Below, one piece after another: positions 12,056 through 19,857 of a stretch of DNA of 64,000 nt (position 1 is its first letter; each line of letters starts with the position of its first letter). Under the pieces are notes generated by a model, which made no database searches, was not told the origin of the DNA, and worked only from the letters and a program-made list of their open reading frames with translations. The stretch lies in NCBI GenBank assembly GCA_963969595.1, contig OZ018408.1:15745823-15809822 (forward strand), written 5' to 3'. This stretch comes from Neckera pumila. Taxonomy: Eukaryota; Streptophyta; Bryopsida; Hypnales; Neckeraceae. Position numbers and translations under genes: made by a program.

Positions 12056-14615
12056 CACCTTTCAGCACTCAAGCATCCATAAGTGCTGCGACAACGTCAT
12101 TTGCGTAATTCTGCACTTGACATCAGAAACTGGTCTATTAAAACTTTGAAGAAAACTATGCATAGAGGTTGTGAAAATGGAACTCAAAAATTGTGAACAT
12201 GTGCATAGACAGAAATTGTTCAGGCAGGAACTTGTTAAGAGAGAAATTACCTGCATAGTACAATTCACAGACGCGCTCGACTGTCCCTTGGAACCATCGT
12301 AGTCGATACCCAATCCTCCCCCCACGTCAATATAGCCCTGCAAAGCTAAAGATTATCTGTCAAAGCTTGGTAGAATTTGCTGCAATACAAACATGATTTT
12401 CGCTCAAAAGTCGGATTTTTGTACACCAGTGAAAAGTCCATACCATGGGGTCGCCCATTCGAGCTAACTTGCAGTAGGTGTGGCTGACTTCACGCATAGC
12501 CTCTTTAATGGCTTGAATGGAAGAGATCTGAGAACCTACGTGAAAATGTAAAAGCTCGAGGCAATCCAGGATGCCTTCCTGTATCAACAAACAAAGATCA
12601 CGATCAAACTTAAGTAAAGATTGTGTCACAGTTCAAAAAGTATGTTAGAAGAACTTCTAAATCACCACGAGACTGGTATATATTAGCAACCGAAGAGCTA
12701 GGAGACACTATGTAGCATTTAAATACCAGGAAGCAAAAAAACACTGGACATAATAATAACAATGCAATATACGTGCTACTCACCTGCCTTAGCCGGTATA
12801 CAACTGAAACTGTTTCTGGAACAATAAGTCCGAATTTGGCCTTGTCGCCAGAAGTTGCCCCCCAGTGCCCATTATGATTAGTGCTGAGCTTAGCTCGTAC
12901 TCCTATGATAGGACGAATACCTAAACGCATGCTGCAAGTAACCACCTCTCCAGTTCCTCTATCTGCTCAACCAAAAAGATACTTTTAATCAAAAAGTGAT
13001 ACGTAGTCTCACTATGGCAATCCCATCAAGAAAAATAATGTGGTGTCTGAAAGTCTTTAAGAAAGTCACGCACCTGTTCCAGTACAAGTACAGCTCGAAT
13101 ACCCAGTCTCGTGGCAAGAACCACATTCTCCACGTACATTGTATCCTGCCAGACATACAAAATCTCAATAAGCACAATCGGTACATGTTTCAACAATGTA
13201 ACACGCGTCTAGACAACAAGGTAAGACGATTCTACAAAGAAGCTTTCACAGAATTGACACAACAGGTGCAGCAAGTGAGCAGCATGCCTAGTAACCATCG
13301 CAGATGAGCAGCGCTCCATCTCTACTACTAAGCTTGGACAACCCGAGCAGCAGCTCTGGTTTCGATCCCACTTCCAGGCCGAACCAGAATTCCACAAACT
13401 GGTCCAGTAGATGACACTCTGGATTGCATTTGATTGGAAACACCCCTTCGAAACGGCGCTGCCACCCCCTCTCCCAAAACCGTTGATCAGATCTCCTACT
13501 ACACCAAGTTCTGAAGATTATCACCAAGTAATGCCTTTAGAACATGATCCGTCTAAAAATAGTACACCTTCTCCTGTTAAAAAACATTGTCCGATTCATA
13601 AAATTATTCATAACACATTCATAAGCATTAGATTCATGTAGTCCTCATGTTTAGATTATGTCAATATTGTGCAAATGAAGTTGAATGAATGTAAATGGGA
13701 TATTAGATTAACTAGATATCAGATTCGGTAACTATGAACTTGACATTCAGTCAACAAAAACTTGATATTACCTCAACACTGTAATCTAATGTCCTATTGG
13801 GTTATTCTTGATTCACAAAAGGGCGAGCTTTACACACGCAATCATACCACCAACCTCTTCTGAAGAGCTTCTAAATCACACTAAAAAAACTCACAATTAA
13901 GGCCAAAAAAAACATTAAATAACAAAAGCAAAGCGGAGAGGACAAACCTGGTAGCCGAATCTAGCAATGGCAGAGGAAAAGCAGCCCTGGAGCTCACGCA
14001 TGCGATGTTGTAGCATATCCGGAAAGCGAAGAATAACGGGCAGTTGCAATTGCTGGGCAGTCAATGAACTGATGACTTCAATCACATCCACCTCGTCCCT
14101 ACCTGCATATTCTCATTAATATTTTACACCTGAGCAAATTGATTGCAAATCCCAAACCTGTTAAAGTAGAAAAACTTAACTGCAAGACTTCCAAATCTTG
14201 TACAATGAGCACATATCAATTTTATAAAACGTGCAAAGCTCAACATCAGAACCCGGTTGGTATTAGGTCATCTATCCACTAAACCCTAAACCTCATAAGT
14301 TCTGCATACGATATCCAAAGAATGCATTCCCCGATGGGTTAGAATACTGTCTAAAAAACAAAACATTCTGATATGAGCAAATATGCTCCAGTATTGATAT
14401 TAGGTGGCGTTTATCATATGAATAAGTGTCGGACGTCTAGTACAGAAAGCAAAACACTAGAAAAGCATGTGCACAGACTGCCAGCTACCTTCCATGCATC
14501 CCGAAGGCCGAACACAAAGATGCCCGACCGCGTTGATGGCGACATAAGGAGCACCCCAAGCGTACAAGTGATATAAGGAATTGTGGAATGCAAGGATTTT
14601 TGTCCATCATAAGCC
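12050..14615 (-). pseudogene. ADC: Arginine decarboxylase gene fragment, eight exons, disabled
   Basis: Exons on the reverse strand: A about 14615-14489 (LYHLYAWGAPYVAIN), B 14102-13948 (LQLPVILRFPDML), C 13458-13288 (FEGVFPIKCN, GLEVGSKPELLL), D 13145-13074, E 12962-12784 ([20 protein letters not shown]), F 12578-12444 (LLHFHVGSQI), G 12337-12251 (IDVGGGLGIDYDGS) and H from 12110 (NYANDVVAALMDA). The order and motifs match plant biosynthetic ADC, the PLP enzyme that starts putrescine synthesis. Phases agree at nearly every junction. Lesions: exon C ends in TAG with a GC in place of the GT donor; exon E is 179 nt, one base short, shifting the frame before [10 protein letters not shown]; exon H has TGA where Cys is usual. 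The fragment ends at the fusion with the 11599 ORF. The transit and C-terminal regions are missing. Confidence 0.85.
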
Positions 14616-14800
14616 TAAGCTCGTAATTATTTCACTCACAAGCATGTCCGGACCCTGTGCACGGGTGAATGGATGCTAGACCGCCCTATCGGCAGCAACA
14701 ACAGCAGCAACAGTACTCCCCTATCGCTTGAAGGCCTCATTCAGTTCCAAGCCTCGGTGACTTTTGCCTTTTGCTTCTCTACAACTGGAAAACTGTGACA
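14616..14800. other. Short noncoding spacer
   Basis: Contains a (CAG/CAA)-rich run near 14693-14715. It might hold decayed upstream ADC coding sequence, but I cannot read a frame through it. Confidence 0.3.
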
Positions 14801-14886
14801 TCCAATTGCATTAGAAATTCCGGTACAAAAAGTCTTTGACATAGTGCCATCAAAACTTGAAACTACATACTACCACAACTAAAGGA
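14801..14886 (+). pseudogene. Inverted partial copy of the 3' end of the 15120-16031 gene
   Basis: Bases 14811-14849 are an exact reverse complement of 15204-15242 (39 nt). Read on the + strand they give LEIPVQKVFDIVP followed by SKLETTYYHN and a stop, whereas the intact gene continues differently after the same P. It therefore looks like a piece of a related paralogue, or an inverted duplication that has diverged outside the core. Confidence 0.6.
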
Positions 14887-15119
14887 TCCAAACACTACGT
14901 CCATACTGCCTTCTTACTGCCTTCTCCAATTGCTCCGATGTTTTAAGCCGACCTTGTCCTAAACACCACTCATCCAAAATTTAATTGTTAGACAATGAAA
15001 AGAGACTTGTACAAGACAAAACATCCCAAAGTTCAAAGTAAACCACCAAATAAGCAACAATAGCAATAAAAAACTATTATGCACAAAGATGTAACTTACC
15101 AAAGAAAATTTGTTGGAGG

Positions 15120-16031
15120 TCAAGGCATATTATCCCAAAATGTTTCACTCACTTCATGTAGCTCAACAGAAGTATAATCGAGTGCATGAGGTGCAAGATT
15201 TGGTGGCACTATGTCAAAGACTTTTTGTACCGGAATTTCTAAAGTTGGCCCCGCGTAGACAATTCCTTTGCTCAACTCAATACGTTGGACACACTCACAA
15301 GTACAATGGTATTGAACATTTCCACGATTTTGACGTCGAGGATTCACCACCTCCCACCGCTCAATCTCCATCTCCCTTTCATGACGCTTAATGTGAATGA
15401 GAATCACAATGTTTGTAAGCATGTGAGAGGGACTCCTTGTAAGCCAATATTGAGCATCAAGCCTCAACTGAGCAAGTGACTCAGAAAACCCAACTTCGTA
15501 TACCATGCTCGGCCAATCATCTTCAGCGCGGCGAGTATGTACAGGCTTGAAAGATAGGTCTGCCTCCTTGTGTCTCCTTGTGTCTCCAAACCTCGCGGAT
15601 CCTAAAGGCATCACCTCTCTACGAAGCCCAAAAACTTTCAACTTGTCGGACAACACTTCATAAAAACGGAATGAAATACTCTCATGACCCATACCATCCA
15701 TAAGTTTCACTATGAGTACCTGATCATTGGCATCATAGAGACAACACATTTTTGGCAACGATCTACGAGCTGTGTCTACCATACTCATGCATTCAGGAGT
15801 CACTCTAGTAAAGAGAATATACTCATTTAAACTAGAAGATCCATCCCGGTACTTCCTCTGACGATTCAGACAACACCCCTGAAAGGCCCGAATGCTGGTG
15901 AATTCATACTCTGAGGTAACCATCCTGTAACTTGCCAACACTGATTCTTCGACGTCATGAGAGATGTTTAGAGAAGGGGACGACCACTCACAAGACTCAT
16001 ATTCCCCATCAAACCCAGCAAATGAAGCCAT
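15120..16031 (-). CDS. Fungal-type nuclease-like protein (possible PD-(D/E)XK fold), intronless
   Basis: A single uninterrupted 303-codon frame starting at ATG 16031-16029. The key block, at about residues 155-205, reads HKEADLSF, then DDWPSMVYEVGFSESLAQLR, LDAQYWL and a hydrophobic strand NIVILIHI, then EIERWEV. I recognise the arrangement K-E-x-D-x-S/F, W-P-S/T-hydrophobic-E-V-G-x-S-E-S, DAxxWL and IxIxxW from a family very common in fungi (and effector-like proteins) and scattered in some plants. Its acidic and E-x-G pattern suggests a restriction-endonuclease-like fold; that link is inference. No signal peptide or membrane segment is visible. Its neighbours are a gene-fragment patchwork upstream and repeats downstream, consistent with arrival by transposition or transfer. 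An alternative is a lineage-specific transposon passenger. Confidence 0.6.
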   Translation of the reverse strand: MASFAGFDGEYESCEWSSPSLNISHDVEESVLASYRMVTSEYEFTSIRAFQGCCLNRQRKYRDGSSSLNEYILFTRVTPECMSMVDTARRSLPKMCCLYDANDQVLIVKLMDGMGHESISFRFYEVLSDKLKVFGLRREVMPLGSARFGDTRRHKEADLSFKPVHTRRAEDDWPSMVYEVGFSESLAQLRLDAQYWLTRSPSHMLTNIVILIHIKRHEREMEIERWEVVNPRRQNRGNVQYHCTCECVQRIELSKGIVYAGPTLEIPVQKVFDIVPPNLAPHALDYTSVELHEVSETFWDNMP

Positions 16032-16245
16032 GGCACTTAGCTCCCTTCCTTATTGTGACAAGGTGGCACTGCGCTGCTGCAGCTCTTCCTCACCTATCTC
16101 TTCTTCATGCGAGGGTCCAATTGCTTGAACTGCTCTTTTCTGTAACCACCACACCACAGAGTTAGGTCTGTAAAACCGTAAGCCACAAGCTTAAGGCGAA
16201 TTACAGAACAACAACTCATCCGTGAGATGCACTCACCCGACGCCG

Positions 16246-16372
16246 CAGCGGCAATGGAGGATCGTCAGGACGCCGCGAGCGCAACAGAGGAGATCGGAGC
16301 AGCAATGGAGGATCGTCCAGGACACCGCGAGCACAAAGAGGAGATTGGAGCAGCAATGGAGGATCGTCAGCA
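16246..16372. repeat. Tandem repeat, about 52 bp x 2.4
   Basis: The phrase GCAATGGAGGATCGTC starts each unit near 16250, 16302 and 16355. It is followed by a GACRCCGCGAGC block and GGAGATYGGAGCA. All units stay open in one frame (AAMEDR repeated), so it may be coding or a short expanded minisatellite in the 5' flank of the nuclease-like gene. Confidence 0.75.
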
Positions 16373-16616
16373 GCACCAACAAAGCATTGCGCTTGTGCAC
16401 ATGACCCTAAAACCCTTCCTCGTCGATAGAAAGGGAGCGAGAGCCAGTTCCAACAGGAAGGGTCCGAGTCCGACTAATTATAACAGCCCAAGCGCCTACG
16501 AAAGGCCATGACGACGAAAATCATCGTCCTGGATGACCTCATCCATCGCTCATTCGTCCCGATGAGAGAACTGGAGAGATCGAAATATTCTCTGGTTCAA
16601 TTTTCGAGTAAGCTTA

Positions 16617-16715
16617 TCTCAAAAGTTATGAGGAGTTTTAGTTTGCGGGTAGGTATGGAGTCTCTCAAAACCATACCTACCCACAAACTAAAACTTCTCA
16701 TAACTTTGAAAACAT
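16617..16715. repeat. Near-perfect foldback hairpin, 37-bp arms
   Basis: The left arm (about 16620-16660, AAAGTTATGAGGAGTTTTAG and onward) is the reverse complement of the right arm ending near 16713, with two mismatches and a loop of about a dozen bases (AGTCTCTCAAAA). The right arm also occurs at about 61120-61160 as part of the repeat family, so the hairpin probably arose by inversion of a transposon end rather than as a dedicated microRNA gene. Confidence 0.75.
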
Positions 16716-17037
16716 TGATCAAAATTGAATGATTCAAAGCTTCGCACTTCTATATAAATCTAAACAACCAATTTAAAATTTTTATTTTCCTTAAAAGTAA
16801 TTTTTGAAGAAGTTTTTTGAGCTACCAAGGTTGTCCGCCAACCAATGAAAATTACATATCATGCAATAACTTTTGACTACATAGTTAAAAAGTTATGAAA
16901 ATTGTTGGTCCTTAAAGTTACTCGTTGGGCACACGTTGGGTAAAATCTTCAACAACAAAAAAAAAAATTCCATTTGTAGTGAGCTGCCCAAATTTGCTAT
17001 GTTGCCAAAAAACGTAGCTTGGTCCTTTAGAGGTTAA
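16670..17037. mobile_element. TTAA-bounded element, right portion only
   Basis: The right terminus GGTCCTTTAGAGGTTAA lies at 17021-17037 and matches the right ends of the complete copies. The internal sequence is similar base for base, with scattered changes, to 61120-61460 (for example ATGATTCAAAGCTT, then ACATATCAT and CCATTTGTAGTGA). No left terminus was found; the copy begins at the foldback hairpin. Confidence 0.6.
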
Positions 17038-18239
17038 CATTGTTTTGGGTTAACCATTTGATCACTTTAGAAATGAAGAATGCACCGTTTTGGTCTAAAG
17101 TTCAGATAATTTTTGACTGACTACATTGGTCATAGGATGTCTTCTTTAATTACAAGGTTAGCCCTAGAAGGTTGCAATGGCCTTAAAGTATTTCAAAGAA
17201 GAAGACGTGTGATAGAAAGATAGTAGTTTAATCTCCAATGGGTGCTCTTGGGATTAGGAAGCAAATGATTTATGGTTCATGATTCAAAAGGATGAATTCC
17301 ATGGTAACTAGCATGGCATTCCAAGTTTAATCCCTAAGCGCCCTATGTGACCAAAAGTATCACCTTATAGTTTAGAAGTCCAATTTGAAGTGTTATAATT
17401 TTTACATCCAATGTTTAAGTTTGATAAAATTTATTGGAAAATTTGCCCTCTCTCTTCTAGTTTGTGTAGTAAAATTTTCAGATCAATCTGAAATGTACTA
17501 ATTTTTTGGGAGCCATTCAAAATTTACAAGGTTCAATTTAGTTCAAAAAATTGCATTTTGATGGGTGCAACTTTGGGGGCTTGTATCTCCTTAATCCAAT
17601 CTTCGTTTTCAATAAATTTTTGGGAAAGTTGCACATACTAAACTAATATGTAAAGTTAAAATTTCATATCAATCTAAGAAGTTATAAGAATCCAAGGTGT
17701 TCATTTCCAATATTTTTTTTGGAAAAATTGCACATACTAAACTAATTTGTGAGGTTAAAATTTCATATCAATCCAAGAAGTTATGAGTATTTGAGAAGCA
17801 TTTCAATAGAAGGGGATTCAACCTTATCTGTTTTCTTGCAATTTTTTTTGCTACTTTCTGACATTTCAAAGCCATGCAACAAACACAATAAGTCGTTCAA
17901 ATGATATTTTCTCTTACCAATATGTTTGTATGCTAGTGAAATTTTAGCATCTTTTTCCAACACTATAACATTATAATCTTGCAATCTGTATGGCCAAATG
18001 ACTCCATATTTGATTCACTACAAGACTGTACAATTGGAATTTCTATACCTCAATGACATTTTAGATCTATAACATTTCAATAGCAATAATGCTTTTAAAC
18101 CCCCAAATGCTAGGGAATATGTTCAATTTTGATTCAAGTTAGTGCAGGGTTTTGTATGAAATTTTCTGCAATTGAATATTGTAATAGCAGAGTATGAGAT
18201 TGCCTATTATGAAAAACAAGTTGTTTGTTGACTAACCGG
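17038..18239. repeat. AT-rich stretch with a diverged 67-bp direct repeat
   Basis: TTGCACATACTAAACTAAT followed by GTTAAAATTTCATATCAATC and AAGAAGTTAT occurs at about 17622-17688 and again at 17720-17788, separated by about 30 bp. A more decayed third copy may exist near 17460-17500. No gene was recognised in the rest. Confidence 0.6.
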
Positions 18240-19162
18240 TTAGAGCTCGCCAAGCCAATTCACGAGAAGTGGCATGGGGACATCCTGACAGATTATTGGC
18301 CAAGATGGAGCAAAGTGTAGCACAAATCTCGGCCTCCAAAAGATGCGGGATTCCTTTGGTCCATGTATCATTGTGCGGTAGCAATTCATTGTTGGCGGAA
18401 GATCATCAACCCAAACATCTCCACTATTTGTCAGAGTTGCTAGGATGATGTGGATGACAAGGTCCTTCATCGGTTTCATCTTGTGCAAAAATTTGACATG
18501 CTTGGAATTTTGCTCTCTCTGTTCTTTACAATGCCTTACAGATCCCTCCTATTGCAGGGAACTGGTCAGCACTCACTTGGTAGCAATGCATCCTCTGTTA
18601 AGCTGCCACGCCGGTTGAGGAAGGGCACCACCATATGCTCGCTCTGTAGAGGTTCAGTCATATGGACCGCCTGGTTAGACCGTAACACAATTTGCTTCAA
18701 CAACAATCCCTGGCCGGTCCAAAAACTAGAACAAGTGCTATGGGAATCATTTATCAATCATGCCTATCTTGCTTAGTTCAAATCCACCAAGCTTTGTGCC
18801 TTATACCCCAACAAAGCAGGCATCTTCTTCAAGCGCTTTGACAACACATGGCTTCAAACGGGTTTTTTTTGGCGAGAGAATGCACCTTAAGATGAGCACC
18901 TTCAACTGAAGTGGCAAGTGTCTTCCTTGGGTCATCAGGTCTTTGATAGCAAGCTTCGTTGCTTTCGTGGTCCTCTTCTGGGCTTGCTTTCTCTCATCCT
19001 GGGTTGGCTATTACTTTTAAAAAGATGTTTTAGAAAATGTTTTAGAAAATGTTTTAGAAAATGTAAAATCCTTACCAAGGACGTGGTCCTTTGGTTCTGT
19101 GTACTTTTTCCTTTGTCAATGGAATTTGTCCAAGTATTTCAAAAAAAAAAACAAAAAAAAAC
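18240..19162 (+). mobile_element. 5'-truncated LINE 3' end with zf-RVT remnant
   Basis: On the + strand the frames read FLWSMYHCAVAIHCWRKIIN, then STICQSC, VDDKVLHRFHLVQK and, after a break, CSLCRGSVIWTAWLDRNTIC and LEQVLWESFINHAYLA. This is the same zf-RVT order seen in the 4578-6120 LINE (W-x-x-x-H-N/C-A-V-A-x-x-x-WR; CxxC; HRF; a GSxxWxxWLxRN block). The 3' end has three copies of AGAAAATGTTTT and then an A-rich tail at 19138-19161. Stops and frame changes show it is dead. Confidence 0.65.
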
Positions 19163-19229
19163 CAAGCTGCACTGTACTGCTGGTACTGTAACGTGCAGAG
19201 TGGGTTTGATCACGCCATATAAATTACAG

Positions 19230-19541
19230 CGGATTCTGGCTCCAGGAGCACTTGCAAGGTCAGTGCACAAGATTAGTGCACACCCAATGAAACCGCACGA
19301 TCGTTCAGTATTTGTGCTTAGGGTCAATAGCAAAGAAGCTTCTATCAAACTTTAACGAAAGATATTGTTCACAATAATTTTTTCATATAAATCATCTAGC
19401 TTCTGAACTCATTAAACAAGACTTCAATAAGAAAGAATTAATAATCTCCTTTTTCTCTCTGCCTACAGGGAACTGCCAAACTTGGTGAAGATGACTAAGC
19501 AAGAAGAAAAGCCTACTGAGTCTGCTACTGAGTCTTCATGA
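19230..19541 (+). pseudogene. Last two exons of an unidentified gene
   Basis: Exon 1 (19230-19258, 29 nt) has a preceding acceptor (TTACAG) and a GTCAGT donor. Exon 2 (19469-19541) follows a pyrimidine-rich acceptor and ends in TGA. Joined in phase they read RILAPGALARELPNLVKM, then TKQEEKPTESATESS and stop. The phase agreement and good splice sites suggest a genuine gene 3' end. I do not recognise the product and find no upstream exons, because LINE sequence lies immediately upstream. It may be a captured or truncated fragment. Confidence 0.35.
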
Positions 19542-19857
19542 TGATATTACACTGTGATTAACAGCCAGTGAGCAGCAATAGGATGCCTCTAGGAGATTTT
19601 AGAGCTAAACTGGATCTGCTCTAGTTTCACAGCTCGAGTGAACACCTTACAACTGATTCATGCCGGTCAACCCTAAATGTTCAAAAAGGTGACTCAATTT
19701 GAAAATCTGTGCACCTTTGACATTTCTCATTGTCTTTCAATTTGATAACAGAAGAAAAAAAACCACACTCTGACCCTAGATTGCACATTCACTAAATCTT
19801 GCGATTGTAGTTGAGGCTTGAAATGCAGAAAATAAATCATTAACGTCGGTAATATTC

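Noticed and set aside
11661..12068. A 135-codon reverse-strand frame opposite the At4g22030-like fragment.
   Set aside because: It is the antisense shadow of the real frame; only its first few codons coincide with true ADC sequence.
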